A stretch of DNA of 64,000 nucleotides, taken from Moringa oleifera (lineage: Eukaryota > Streptophyta > Magnoliopsida > Brassicales > Moringaceae). Every line of letters starts with the position of its first letter. Position 1 is the stretch's first letter. The stretch covers positions 689,501 to 753,500 of the forward strand of contig JAJFZO010000658.1 in the NCBI GenBank assembly GCA_021397835.1, read 5' to 3'. Shown piece by piece: positions 37,171-49,829 of the stretch. The notes beneath the pieces were generated by a model, which searched no databases, was not told the origin of the DNA, and saw nothing but the letters and a program-made list of their open reading frames with translations. A program made the position numbers and the translations under genes.

Positions 37171-39477
37171 ATGGAGTGCAATAAAGATGAGGCAGTTAGA
37201 GCTAAGGAAATTGCTGAGAGGAAGATTTCAGAGAAGGATTATGCTGGAGCAAAGAAATTTGCTTTAAAGGCTCAGAATCTGTATCCTCAGCTTGATGGGC
37301 TCTCCCAGATACTGACAATAATTGATGTTTACATATCTGCAGAGAATAAAATTAGTGGAGAGCCAGACTGGTATGGTATACTTGGTGTAGACCCTTTGGG
37401 GGATGATGAAGCAGTAAGGAAGCAGTACCGAAAATTGGCTCTGATGCTTCACCCTGATAAAAACAAGTGCAGAGGTGCTGATGGTGCGTTTAAGCTGGTT
37501 TCAGAGGCGTGGAGTTTGTTATCAGAGAAGGCTAAGAGATTGGCATATAACCAGAAGAGGAGTTCAAGGGTAGTTCCACAAAAATTTCCAATGCAAAGTG
37601 GGGTTTCATCACATCCACCCACTGGGAATGGCTTTCATAATTCAACCAGTAATGTAACTTCTAATGTTAGGGCTGCAAACAATAAACCTCGGGTCAACCC
37701 AGCCTCATTTTCTTCTCCTCCAAATCAAAAACCGGATACTTTTTGGACTATCTGCAACAGATGCAAGACGCAGTATGAATATGTCAGGATTTATCTGAAT
37801 CACACTCTTCTCTGTCCGAACTGTCATGAGGCCTTTTTAGCTGTGGAGAAAGCTCCACCCCCAAATATTTTCAATCAAACCAATTGGTCTTCTCACCAAC
37901 AGCATCAAAATTCAAGACATCATGCTGCAACTAAGAACCCATGTAATTCTGGAAGAGATTCTGCAGGTCTTCATTCATCTGATAACATAAGCTTCCAATG
38001 GGGCTCTTTCTCCAGAGCGCCTGGTGTTAGTAGTGCAACTTCAGCTGCTGCTCAAGCTGCAAGTGTTGTTCAGCAAGCACATGAGAAAGTGACGAGAGAG
38101 CTTGAGCAAGCACGGGCAACTGCTGAATTGGATGTCTCTAAGAGAAAGACAAGCTCTGGTTTTAAAGCAGAGAAAGTCTTTAAGAAAAGACGATCTGAGG
38201 ATATTCGTCTGAATGGGTATGTAGGCGGCATGGCAAATCAAGTGGCCACTGGAACTGGAGCTGGCCTGGGAAGTGCATCTGAATCTAGAAGTAATTTTGA
38301 GACAGCAAATGTCTATGGGATTTCTGGTTTCCATGGTAAGCACAAGAGTGAGATACAGTTGTCACCCCTTGAGCTTAAAAAGATGCTGTTGGGGAAGGCC
38401 CAGGTTTGTATTCGGAAGAAACTTGAGAGCTTGAGCTTGGTAACTGAAGCTGGAGGTGTAGACAGGGAGAAAGAGAAAAAGAGACTAAAAAGCATGGCAA
38501 ACTGTGATGAACATAATCGTAAAAAGCATGGTGGTTCAGATGTTACTGATAAAGGATACCAAGACAAGATTTCCTCCCTTAACAGTTATGCTGATGATTC
38601 AAATGAAGAAGTCCTTGCACCAATGTCAATCAGTGTTCCAGATCCTGATTTTCACAATTTTGACCTGGACCGGGCTGAGAGTTCCTTTGAAGATGACCAG
38701 GTGTGGGCTGCATATGATGATGATGATGGGATGCCTCGCTATTACGCTCGAATCCACAAGGTGATCTCTTTGAAGCCATTTAAGATGAAGATTAGCTGGC
38801 TCAACTCAAGAAGCAACCATGAATTGGGTCCAGTAGACTGGATAGGCTCTGGTTTCTCCAAAACTTGTGGCGATTTCAGGTCTGGCAGGCATGAGATTAC
38901 TGAAACGTTAAATGCTTTCTCCCACAAGGTTCAATGGATAAAAGGTATACGTGGGGTAATTCGTATATTTCCTAGAAAGGGGGACGTCTGGGCCCTCTAT
39001 AGAAACTGGTCCCCTGATTGGGATGAGCATACTCCAGATGAAGTGATACACAAATATGACATGGTGGAGGTGCTAGACGACTACAGTGAGGAAGAAGGTG
39101 TGACTATTGCCCCTCTAATTAAAGTTGCTGGTTTCAGGACAGTGTTTCATAAGCACTTGGACCCTGAAGAAGTGAGGAGGATTCCTAAAGGAGAAATGTT
39201 TCGGTTCTCTCATCAGGTCCCCTATTATGTGCTCACTGGGCAAGAAGCTGATAATGCCCCAGTGGGATGCCGGGAGTTAGACCCAGCTGCCACTCCTTTG
39301 GAGCTACTTCAGGTTATTACAGAAGCCAATGAGAGATCAGCAGCTGAAGAAGTAAAAGCTGAGGAAGAAATGCTGCAGAGACCCCTAGAAGTTGCAGGAG
39401 ATGAGGTGGAGAATGCCCCTGTATCCAAGGAAGTAGAGATTGTAGAGGATGGCAAAGAAGCCACAGGTGATAGATAA
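37171..39477 (+). CDS. J-domain protein with C-terminal DUF3444
   Basis: A single open exon of 768 codons. The N-terminus (MECNKDEAVRAKEIAERK, with YAGAKKFALKAQNLYP) is the helical lead-in usual in this plant family. The J domain spans residues about 66-130 (DWYGILGVDP ... YNQKR) with an intact HPD at 94-96, so it should stimulate Hsp70 ATPase. A CxxC pair (CNRCKTQYEYV ... CPNCHEAF, about residues 191-217) looks like a small zinc-binding module. Low-complexity, charged sequence follows (an Ala-rich helix AATSAAAQAASVVQQ, a basic patch KVFKKRRSED). DUF3444 occupies roughly residues 500-710 (FDLDRAESSFEDDQVWAAYD, WALYRNWSPDWDE, VPYYVLTGQEA). The tail is acidic. There is no transmembrane segment; nuclear or cytosolic location is inferred. 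The J-DUF3444 family is well known in plants but little is established about its clients. Best remembered match is Arabidopsis AT5G53150. Confidence 0.95.
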   Translation: MECNKDEAVRAKEIAERKISEKDYAGAKKFALKAQNLYPQLDGLSQILTIIDVYISAENKISGEPDWYGILGVDPLGDDEAVRKQYRKLALMLHPDKNKCRGADGAFKLVSEAWSLLSEKAKRLAYNQKRSSRVVPQKFPMQSGVSSHPPTGNGFHNSTSNVTSNVRAANNKPRVNPASFSSPPNQKPDTFWTICNRCKTQYEYVRIYLNHTLLCPNCHEAFLAVEKAPPPNIFNQTNWSSHQQHQNSRHHAATKNPCNSGRDSAGLHSSDNISFQWGSFSRAPGVSSATSAAAQAASVVQQAHEKVTRELEQARATAELDVSKRKTSSGFKAEKVFKKRRSEDIRLNGYVGGMANQVATGTGAGLGSASESRSNFETANVYGISGFHGKHKSEIQLSPLELKKMLLGKAQVCIRKKLESLSLVTEAGGVDREKEKKRLKSMANCDEHNRKKHGGSDVTDKGYQDKISSLNSYADDSNEEVLAPMSISVPDPDFHNFDLDRAESSFEDDQVWAAYDDDDGMPRYYARIHKVISLKPFKMKISWLNSRSNHELGPVDWIGSGFSKTCGDFRSGRHEITETLNAFSHKVQWIKGIRGVIRIFPRKGDVWALYRNWSPDWDEHTPDEVIHKYDMVEVLDDYSEEEGVTIAPLIKVAGFRTVFHKHLDPEEVRRIPKGEMFRFSHQVPYYVLTGQEADNAPVGCRELDPAATPLELLQVITEANERSAAEEVKAEEEMLQRPLEVAGDEVENAPVSKEVEIVEDGKEATGDR

Positions 39478-39859
39478 TGATGCATCTTGGAGAAACTGAG
39501 GAAACCAATTCAGTAAAGTTTGAGAAAATAGGATACCACAGCTGTTAAGGTACACGAACTCAAGGCACTTTTTGATATTATAAACCTGATAGAAATTGGA
39601 GAGACTTTTATTTGGGGGCCATAACTTGATCCAGAGTGGTCCAGAGCCCATTTTGAATTTTGTTGCTGTATAAGTTTTTTGCACACTGAAGTTTGTATAA
39701 AAACTCATGCATGCCAATACCCAACAAGGTTAAACAGCAATTAAGTTCTTGAATTGCGCTGATGTCACTACATATGCAGTTGGAGCTCTGATCAGAGGAA
39801 CTTCCCAACTCTTATAGGTGCCTTTCCTTTCTGTGTATCAGGTATGAAACTGCCCTTCA

Positions 39860-41560
39860 TTTGCTAATCCGCAAGGGTCTCATTATTATATGACTTGTTT
39901 AGGCTGATAAGCTTCTGAAGCTTTTGAGGTTGTAAGAAAACAGCATCATTGTTTCTGCCTCAGTAGTCCCCACTTGATAGGATCCGGAGCTGGCTGAACA
40001 AAGGATGGGTGTTCTTTAAAACCGGACTTGGGCACCGGGCAGCGTGGACTTCCTCAATCCGTGGACCATTCGTTAGCCCGTAACCCATAAAGTCTTTTCA
40101 GGACCTTTCAGGCCAAGCCTGGAGAATCCCAAACCAAGGTTCAGCTCGGTCCTCTTCAGTACCCAAAAGCGACATCGATCTTTAGGCCTCTTTAGAAAAC
40201 CACATTGTGGTGTTATCATCAACAAAAAGTATTTGATAATTTCGTTGGTAATTTTAGCATTATAATAGCCACAGCGAATCTAAAATGAGGCCAAACCCAA
40301 GAGACATGGCATCTTACAACATACTTTTTTCTTGGTAATTGTCTGTCTCGTTGTTTATGTCTTCGGTTCTGGTTAGTGTGTGTCTCCTCTGTAGAAGATG
40401 CCATGCCAAGCCATAGTCACCAGCAATGACAGGAGAAACTTAAGAGCAATTCTTTATTACTGCTCATGACCGTGCAAAGTTTAATATGCAGCAGGAGGAA
40501 GTTTCATGGGCAGTTCCTTCAGGTCAAATTCAAGGAATTTCTCCTTCAACAAAAAAGACGGGGACAGTAGCAAATATATTTAACAAAGTCTTTCTTGCTG
40601 GAAAGCATCAACGGTGGTACTTCCCATGCACTGTTTCTTTTCTTGTTTCCCTTCTGATGGTGTCTCCTTGCTCTGTTACTTGCAGACATATTTGCTCCCT
40701 ATTCACATAGGGGTATTATGGCAATTCTGCATTGTTAGTATGCATGTGTCTTGTTTTACCCGAATTGACAATTGTATTCTTTATGAGTATAAGCCATTAT
40801 AAATGCCAAAACTTCTAACTTTACATAATCTGTGTTTATGAATACAAAAATCTAAGAAGATTGGGATGCATTGAATCTTTAATACTTGTCTTACATGACC
40901 ATAATAATTAACACCAGCTCTCCCTTTATAAGATTTGAAACTCTAAAGTGAAAACAACATTTTAATTTGATGCTTACAAAGTATGTATTGATCATAGCCT
41001 TATGCCGCTAGCTCCATAGTTTCTCGGATATATTCTTCCATGTTATTAAAAGCTAAGTCTCTTTAAGAAGAAGATCTTGGATTTGATCCTGAACAAGAAG
41101 ATTTATATTCCCTAGATTTAGTTAACAAAACTGTTTAAAATGCATTAATCACAAAAATTCTCATGAAATTAAACATTCTGTTATCTAATAAAGTTTATAA
41201 AATAAAAAAACTCATATTATATATTTAATAAGGAAATTCTAGGCTTTGATCACTTATATAAATGGTGCCATATTGTTAAAGGAGTAGTTCTGCGGAGGGA
41301 GCGGGGGAGTTGCAGCGCAATTGCAAAAACCTTAACAGTAGCCTTAGGCCTTGGCAATCTATAGAGAAAAGAATAATCACCGAAATTTTCGAGGACAAAG
41401 TTATAAATAAATTATTTGATTAGGCGCATTTTGGTCATTGTAAAACAAGAAACTGAAACCAAATTTCAAAAGAACTGTAAATTCTTGGAAGTTATAAATG
41501 CAAAAGAATCCCAAAAAAAAAAAGAAAAAAAAAACTAACATTTAATTAGCTAACTTCCAA
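39860..41560. other. Intergenic region between the J-domain and TPP genes
   Basis: A GC-rich patch at about 40000-40190 (ACCGGACTTGGGCACCGGGC and onward) has no usable frame and may be a remnant of a repeat. 40430-40800 and 41000-41250 show nothing recognisable. The TPP promoter lies at the right end. Confidence 0.5.
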
Positions 41561-41595
41561 GAGTCTTACTAAACCCTCCTTCCCCCACTTCCCTC

Positions 41596-41603
41596 TATAA
41601 ATA
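41596..41603 (+). promoter_or_regulatory. TATA box of the TPP gene
   Basis: TATAAATA followed about 30 bases later by a long CT tract (41627-41656), the usual layout of a plant core promoter; transcription probably starts near 41625-41635. Confidence 0.7.
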
Positions 41604-41626
41604 AACCCCTCTTTCTCTTCTTTCAT

Positions 41627-41628
41627 CG

Positions 41629-41659
<31 letters not shown>

Positions 41660-44600
41660 ACTTTCAGGAGATCAATCAAAGCTCTCTTCGCAGCTTTCCA
41701 GCGGCTCTTTCTTTTCTCTGCTCATTTGCTTCTTTCTCAGGCTTCTCGTCGCTCACGACCACAAAGCGATCAAGAATTCGCGACAGATATGGTAGTTTCA
41801 TAAGCTTGCTGCTTCTGTTTGCTATCTGATATTTGCATGTTCATTTTCGTTCTTCTTCCGTGTCTTTCTGATCATGCCGAGTCTTTGATTTAATTACTGT
41901 AAGAAATGGCCTCCTCCGCTACTGTCTTTCATATTTTTGCATGTTTTTCTGATTTGTAGTTAATAATCATGCATAGATCATCTTCTTCTTCTCTCGCGAT
42001 CTGCAACCGTTTACACAAGAAGACTCAATTTTTTATTAACAAATTGAAATTATAGGCACATTCATAGGCTTTCCTCTAACGTGTACTTTTTCGTTTCTTT
42101 TTCGTAACCGCCATGCTTCGACATTATTATCTCTCGTGTGCGCTGCTAATATGTATGATCTTTTTCGCCTAAGCGAACAAAACGAAAAAGCGGTTGTTGT
42201 TCGTTTTTCACCACTAAAAAGTCCCTTTAAGGTTGACGTTTCCCACACGAACATTGAGCGCGTGCGTCTCATTTAGAGACACTAGTGTCTCGATGGAGAG
42301 TGGGAACCGGAGATTATGCGCACGCGTCACCGAAAAGGCCAAAAGAAAAGGGCCTGCAAAACCTTACACGTGTCAATTTGTGGGCCTCTATTTGACTTGA
42401 CTGGGGCCTATTGACCCTACATTCTTACAAAACTTGTTCATGGTTTTTAAGAGCCGGACTTCAACTGCCCGGTTTTAATCAACCCTGAAAGTGTCTGACA
42501 AAGTGCCACATGTACGGCAAGGATTATAGAGTATGTGCTGCTAGTTTCTTCCGCACTGAATGTCACTTGAACCAGAACTAGGGGTGGGTGATTGCGCGAT
42601 CCTCCACAATCTCTACTTTCCAAAACAAATGACCTGATCATCTAGTTGTCACTTCCTCTTAGCAAGAAATTGGGTATAAATTGCATTTTGATGTTGGGTT
42701 GCTCTGCTAGGCGAGGAATTACATGCACTTTTGCTAGATAATTAAGTTACTTTGTAACTTGTTCCTGTGATTTATTGATCTTTCTGATAGCCTTTTTCCT
42801 TATAATAAAAGAGAGAAAGAATGAAATTATTAATAGTTGCTTAGTTGAGAGTTTTGTTATTTCATTTTCCCTAGTGAAAAGGTGTTAGTTAGTTGCAAGA
42901 ATCTCATCTTCAATTTTAAGAAATATCATCACCTTTAAAATAAAAACACGCTGGATCATTTTTACAATATGTATAATCACCTCACAAGTGTCTGAAATTT
43001 ATAGTAGTTTGACCTCAAAATAAAAATGCATCACCTTGTACTTACTTTAAGACAAAACTCAATTTACTAAAAGGTAACATGTATTAAGTCATAAATAATG
43101 ACGCCAGTAAATATATTATAAGATTGTTTATAACATATCTTTACACAATAGCCAGCTTAGTATTATTAGTGTTGTTTTCACTCTTAAGCTACTGAATAAT
43201 AGGTTACCAAAATTATATTAAGTTCCTTTGTTATTGGTAGTGTAGATGCCTGAGTATAACTTAGGGCACAGGTCAAAGTCAGTGTTCACACTTGCCATAG
43301 TTAACTGTTACACCCTAGTAACTCACGATTTAGGATGATTTCGATCTCAAGACCTCACTTTGACATCTTTAGCTAAAATTGTGAGGGAAATGGGTGCTCA
43401 AAACTGAAATCTCACAGAGAGTACGAGTGACAAAAAGGCATAGAGAAGAAAGTGATACTCGTAGCCTAGCTAGCTAGACACTAAACTTTTATAACATACC
43501 CCAAAGATATAGACAATAAATTTATGGTCAATGTATGTACAAATGCCGCATTACTTACCCATGCGGGATAAGTTATTTAGATAACTAATTGATATCAAAT
43601 ACTGTGATTAACTTGAAGGTGTGAAACAATGACATTCTTAATTAGCTTCAAACCAAGCAGGCATTATTTGACCAGTATTGAAAATTTATCAAGATCAGTA
43701 ATTTTAGTACAGAAGTATGATTGTTATGCATTTTAGCTCCTCATGCTCTCTGATTTTTTGGTAATTTAACAATCGATCAACTTGTGGGTCCATGACTTTC
43801 CTCGATTCTCCCTTGATTCCCAGGTATTACACAACGATGTGCTACGCTTAAAATAAAAGTTAATGCTTTTATTAAGACATGCATTGGTTACTTTTCTCCT
43901 TGATTTTCTCTAATCATGCTATTTTAAAATCATTTGTTTGTAATCAACTTTTAACATCTTACACTACAAAATTTCAACTGCAGTTCCACTAGTTTATTTA
44001 GATTTCGACACTTCGTCTTTTGTACTGTGTTCTTTCGGGAAAAAAAACCTTTCAATGGTCTAAATAATCCAAACGTGTCTAGCTTACAAAGCTCATATGT
44101 CCTAATCCTTTCTATGACCAATTTACCTTAGTGACACGTGATGCTTGTCTTTTGTTCCTTTCTCTATGAATATCTAATTTTTTTTTTCGTGATTGGTGTT
44201 TTCTTCATTCACACTTTCGGTTCAAAAGTCATAAAAAGTTTCACCTTTTTCTAGTGCGAAATAAACTCCCAAGTCCATTATGCGGCTTCTTAGGATACAC
44301 GTGTCATCCAGGGAGAGAATTTTTAGGACTCTTCTTTTTGTCTGTCCTGGATTTTAATCTGTGGTTTTGTAGATGCACGAGGGCAACAACTTCTCTGCCG
44401 CTTTTTAATAAAGGAGTTTGGCTAGTTGTGCTGGCGGCAAGTTTGTTTAGCAAGTCTGTGTGTGTCATGATCTGATATTGAAGTAAATTCCGTGGTTTTC
44501 ATCATGATTTTTCTTCTTACATTATATTTTCCATATTTAACAAAGGGCATTGTAGATGCATGTGGCCAAGCTATGCAATTAGCAAAAGCTTTTCCTTGGT

Positions 44601-47125
44601 ATAATTAATCATAAAGTTGTTTGCAATTTTGACTAAAGATATTCGGGAGATTTCCTATATTCCTTGACAGAATATTGGGGTTTGTTTCTGAAAGATAGAT
44701 AAATTAATTTTGCTGTCTGAAAGTGACATACGCTGTTTTAACCACTTACGCTGTTTTAACCACTTAGCAAATGCATGTATCAAAGTGGGTCAAATCTTAG
44801 CAGCAATTATAGAAGAAACATTGTGAATCTAGCATGATCCATTTTCTCCGGAAAGTGGTAGCTAGATTGCAAAACACAACTTTAACTTTGAGAAGGAATG
44901 ATACCATAAACCCATTTTGGGCTATATCTTCTGCTTTCATTTCATTTGGTTCAGCTTGTTTTTACCCTGTTTTTGTTTTATTATTTTGCTCCAGCAACTT
45001 GAAGAACCTCAAAATATTTGATTATATAGGCTTTCACCAAAACTTGAAATCTTCTTTTGCATAATTAAAAGCGGTCCTGTGATCTTAATCGTATAATTTC
45101 CTTCTATTCTAATTAAACAAGCCTGACTGTGAACCCACATGATAGGACTAGCAATACATATGACCATACAGCTATGTAGTAAACTCATAAGTACTAGGTT
45201 ACATGTTTATATTCTATTATTATATTCCAATTCAGTTGCTATGAGATAGATTAATGTTGAGTAATGATACATTGCATTTCTGGTCAAATATTTGGTCGTC
45301 ACCCTTAAATCTTAGCACATGTCAGTATCAGCTGATTCAGATGATTGTACCCCTAGTCAGGTGAGACAATGCTTCCTATTAGCCATGTAATGTTGAGTCA
45401 TGAATCTAATTCATTTGAAAAATATATTGGTCCTTTTGCTTCCTTGTTGATTATGTGTACCTCTCTTTGACAAAATTAAGTTTTCATTTGAAAACTGACC
45501 TGTTGAACTTTCCATGACCACAGAAAGTCAGGAGTGCAGTGCATTTCTTTACAAACCACTTGTTGCATGATGATTGCCTTGGAAGTGCACTAACACGTAA
45601 TTAGGTTAAAAGATACCTCTGATTTCATGGATGAAATCGACTTCTTCCAAATATAGGTCTGATTTGCCTCTAGGAGATTTAACTTGAACGTTCACATTAA
45701 AACTCATACATATTTATTTATTTTTTTACATATATGTGTGCTATGTTAGGCCACCAACTTTCTGATTCTTTTGAATTTTCTTTGACTTTCTTGCTTGTCA
45801 GGATGACTGAATAGATGAACCGACTACTAAGAATATCATGGAGAAAATTAGAGAATATTCCAAGGGATAAATTCTTTATGTATTCGGTATAATACCTGAA
45901 TCTCATATGTGTGTCTTGAACCACGATGTATTAGGTGAGCAAATTAATCTTGATTTATTTGGGGAATGAAAAGACGTGAAATTGTTTAATATTAAAAATT
46001 TTCATGTATTCAAGTCACTCTATGATCCATTAACTAACAAAAATGGTTGGGGTTCTTTAACATGAGAAATGAGAAATTATTTTCTTGATTCTTTTCTCTC
46101 TAGTTCATCCTAAAGTACAAAGAGTGAGGTACTATTACCAAGCTATCTTAATTATCAGTGATTTAATTTGATTTGACACACTAATATGGCACTGTGCAGA
46201 GGCTAAGTAGGATATAATCCAATGAGATAAGTAGACGAGAAATATAATTGAATTTATGGACAAAGTCATCTGCTGGTGAGGCCCGCAGGCTTAAAACTTC
46301 AGTTAACTGGTAATTGGCTTTTGCAATGATGTTGAGATCATTCATCATGGGGACTTATCAGTTGCCATCCATCGTCAGCTATCCCTTTTATATTTGTGGA
46401 ATTATGAAAACAGTTGGTTATGTAAATGGTGAATGATCACTGAGTTCTCTTATCTTGAGCCTTGCCTGTATAAATTAATTTGATAATTAAAATTGCATGA
46501 TCCTTTTTACTTTTGGTTCTTTGCATATTAAAAAGACGGGCTTCTTTATGCCCTATTATTGTTTTCAAGATGTTTTTTATTTTATTTCTTTTCGACTCAT
46601 CATTATATCAGAAAATAACCACTACGGATATCAATTTTTTTGCAGGTAACTCACATAGCAGTAAGAAGTTGAATATTGACTAAATCAGCTGTTAATAATT
46701 TCAGGTATGTTTTAGTTAGTGACAATTGAGTAGTTACTTGAAAATCTCTCATCTCTCATCTCTAAAGAAGGACCAGTTGCCTCCATAGATATTTTAGTTC
46801 TTATTTGCTTCTTCAGCTCTCCTTTTGACATGCATCATCCGGTTAATTTGAATCTATTTAGTAGAGAGCTCTTGCCCATGCATAATTCGTACGGTCTTGG
46901 GTCAACTAACCGACTCGGCCCCTGGGCCAAGATGTCTTATGAATGATTCAATGGTCCATTCCAAATTTAATAGAAAGATGTTGTGTGCGGCCACCTTTTG
47001 CTTCATAAATTTCATGTTTCTTTTCTAGCTTTTTAGCGTTTCCTCTCCCCTCCATAAGAAAATCATGTCTTTTTGGTTTTTCGTACAGACAATCAAGAGA
47101 GAAACTTGGGAAGCTAAAGAAGACA
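41627..47125 (+). promoter_or_regulatory. TPP gene spliced 5' leader (exons and ~4.9-kb intron)
   Basis: Leader exon 1 (about 41630-41791) begins in a (CT)n tract and ends at ATG|GTAGTT. A probable noncoding exon is 46646-46704 (acceptor TTTTTTGCAG, donor TTTCAG|GTATGT), and the exon carrying the start codon begins at 47089 after TTTCGTACAG. If spliced so, the ATG at 41789-41791 opens a short upstream frame that ends at a TGA after nine codons. The big intron contains ACACGTGT near 42367 and GACACGTGATG near 44133, both G-box/ABRE-like, and an (A)n stretch; no coding exon was found in it. Confidence 0.5.
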
Positions 47126-49529
47126 ATGGGATTTCATAGATCAGTGACCAATCAACAGAAAATGGACTCGAAGGCAAAGAATGAGAAGTATGGTGGCGAG
47201 TTCTCTGTAAATGCAGTAACACCAAACCCCACTGTTCCAAGCGCTATCCAGCCAATTTCTTCAGATGCAAATTATGCTTCCTGGACGGTAAGTTTTGTTT
47301 TTTTATTTATTTAAACATGTATTTACTTGCTATTCTCTGCATATGCAGTCTTAAAGCTCCATAATATCTCTTTACATAACTACGTATTATAAAAATAAAG
47401 AACTTCGAAGAAATAGCACGCCTTCAAGGTTTGGAGTTATGGTCTTTCACTACAATTCAAATTCTTTAGGGTGATCACCCTTCTGCATTGGGGTCATTTG
47501 ATCGGATGATGAGAGCAGCTAAGGGAAAGAAGGTCGTCGTGTTTTTAGATTATGACGGCACTCTCTCACCAATTGTAGATGACCCCGATCGAGCTTTCAT
47601 GTCCGATGAGGTAACCACGTCCATGCAAACAGTGTTTTTTTATGTGCATGTGTACGTGTGCATGCAAGTTTAGGTTACTCTTTCATGTTTCAATACGACT
47701 CTGACATAAAATTCTGAAAGTATTACTCTAAACAGATGCGTGCAGCGGTAAAAGAAGTTGCAAAATATTTTCCAACAGCTATTATCAGTGGCAGGAGCCG
47801 TGATAAGGTAACAGTTTTCAGTCCGGTATCGCTAAGTGTCTTATCAATCAGAAGTTTTATTTAATAGTCACTGCTTATGGAGAAAGACTGACATATCCAG
47901 TTCTGGGTTGCTTTCAGGTTAAACAGTTTGTACGGTTGAGTAATGTATATTATGCTGGGAGTCATGGTATGGACATAATGGCACCAGCCAGGACAGTGAA
48001 ATCTTCTGATGGGAAGTACCACAGCTCCGTCCTTGAACCTAAGGTTAGTTGATTGATTATAAGCAACAAAATTCTCATGTAACATCATGAAAAAGCAGAG
48101 GAATTCAAGTAGGAAATGCAGTTTCAAGCAATCCTAGACTACTAATAATTACATTGTTCAATTTCAAATCTCATCTTAGGAGAATCAAGAGCTCTATCAA
48201 CCTGCTAAGGAATTTCTGCCTACAATTCAAGAGGTAATTAAGTTGGCTGACTCAGTCAGCATCGTTTTGATCTAGTGGTGATCTGTCTATGCAGGAAAGA
48301 CTTTTAGTTTTATGCATAAACTCATGCCTATGGACATGTAAATTCTTATGGAATGAGATCTATGCTGGACTGCTAGACTATGTGGGTATCCTTGTTAATT
48401 GACTTGGAAGTTGAACCTCTTTCTACTTGCTATGACTGATTTTCGATGAAATCATTCATGTGTTTGTAACAGATATTCACAGAATTGGAAGAAAAGACTA
48501 GCAAAATAAAAGGTGCCTGGGTAGAAGATAATACATTTTGCGTTTCAGTGCATTTCAGAAAGGTTCAAGAAGAGGTAAATTGATGGCGAGATGGTCTATA
48601 TTTATGATAGTGTGTGAACCTTGGCGTTGTCATTGTTATCATCAAGAATGATAATCAACCAAAAATTATTTCTAGAAAATATATCTTAATGGTACCTAAT
48701 GATGCGGTTGTTTTTATTTTTCGGCTTTTAATTCTTATAGACCATGGAATTGTAAGGATCAGGTGTTTACATGCAGGATTTTGGAATATTGGAGGAAAAG
48801 GTGAAATCTGTACTTGTGAACTACCCAGAGTTCTGCTTAACAGAGGGCAAAAAGGTAAACTAAATCTTTCAATGCCTTACTGGTCATATATCTGTAATTG
48901 TCTTCTAGCTCCAATTTTTGCCCTATTTCATATGTAGGTTATGGAGATCCGACCTTCCATAGAGTGGAACAAAGGTCATGCTTTAGAGTACTTACTGGAC
49001 ACTTTAGGGTTGAGCAACTCCAGTGATGTTGTCCCATTGTACATCGGTGATGATCGAACTGATGAAGATGCTTTCAAGGTATTACTTAAGAAAAGATAAT
49101 AATTAAGGATTCACAGTAATTCTTTTATATTGAAATTATGAGTGTTACTAAAGAGTACAGACACCACATCTTTTCTCTTGAAGCTTTTTTTAAGAATTAA
49201 TTTCTTATGTTTTGGAGGGAGATGTATGGCTATAGTTATTCTCATTTTTTCGGCAACGATTCTATAACAAGCCATTGCCTAGTGCGATAACTAAATAGCT
49301 TCCGTACGCTCATGAAAAAGAATTATTGTTCACATGAATTCTTCAGGTCATACAAAGTAGAGGACAGGGGTATCCCATCATTGTATCCTCGGTTCCAAAA
49401 GATACCAGAGCTTCATACTCCCTTCATGACCCATCTGAAGTATTATCTTTCCTGTTACGACTGGCAAGATGGAGGAAATCCTCTTCTTCGGGTCGATCAT
49501 TTGCTCGAGTCTGGGGTATAGGCAATTGA
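47126..49529 (+). CDS. TPP: Trehalose-6-phosphate phosphatase
   Basis: Dephosphorylates trehalose 6-phosphate to trehalose and so sets the level of a sugar-status signal. Exons 47126-47287, 47470-47610, 47736-47807, 47918-48043, 48180-48233, 48473-48574, 48777-48854, 48938-49078 and 49347-49529 join in phase 0 at every junction (1059 nt, 352 residues). HAD-superfamily motifs: motif [21 protein letters not shown] with the nucleophile aspartate at 81 and the acid/base aspartate at 83; [13 protein letters not shown] (about 113-125); [46 protein letters not shown]; and [11 protein letters not shown] (282-292). All catalytic positions look intact. The N-terminus before the domain is short (about 70 residues) and unlike the basic IPRKK-type N-termini I recall for many TPPs; a longer form from an unseen upstream exon is possible. 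The C-terminus ends in a Ser-rich tail. Probably cytosolic or nuclear. Subgroup letter not assigned. Confidence 0.95.
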
Positions 49530-49765
49530 AACTGATAAGGGTCTTAAAAAGAAGTTGGAAAGATCTTGTAAAATAGTTACAGGAAGGAGAGAGAGAGAGA
49601 GGTTGTTTACAGATGGAGGACTCAGTAATAGACATGAAGTCCCTACAGTTTTTTATGTTAGGTGCTTTATGAATGAAAGTATTCTCTATGTTATTGTTAC
49701 TGTCTCTGTGAATGAGAGCATGAGGTGCTGTTTTGCTGTATGTTTTCCCGTCAGCATGAATGCTT

Positions 49766-49771
49766 AATAAA
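49766..49771 (+). terminator. Candidate poly(A) signal of the TPP gene
   Basis: AATAAA with a second copy close behind (TTAATAAAATACTC), about 240 bases after the stop codon. Confidence 0.55.
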
Positions 49772-49829
49772 ATTAATAAAATACTCGGGCTTGCCAAGCC
49801 TTTTGATAAAGCAAACAGTACGGTTGGGC

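Noticed and set aside
40000..40190. GC-rich patch considered as a tRNA or structural RNA gene
   Set aside because: No cloverleaf arms, no GGTTCRANYCC box and no conserved RNA recognised.
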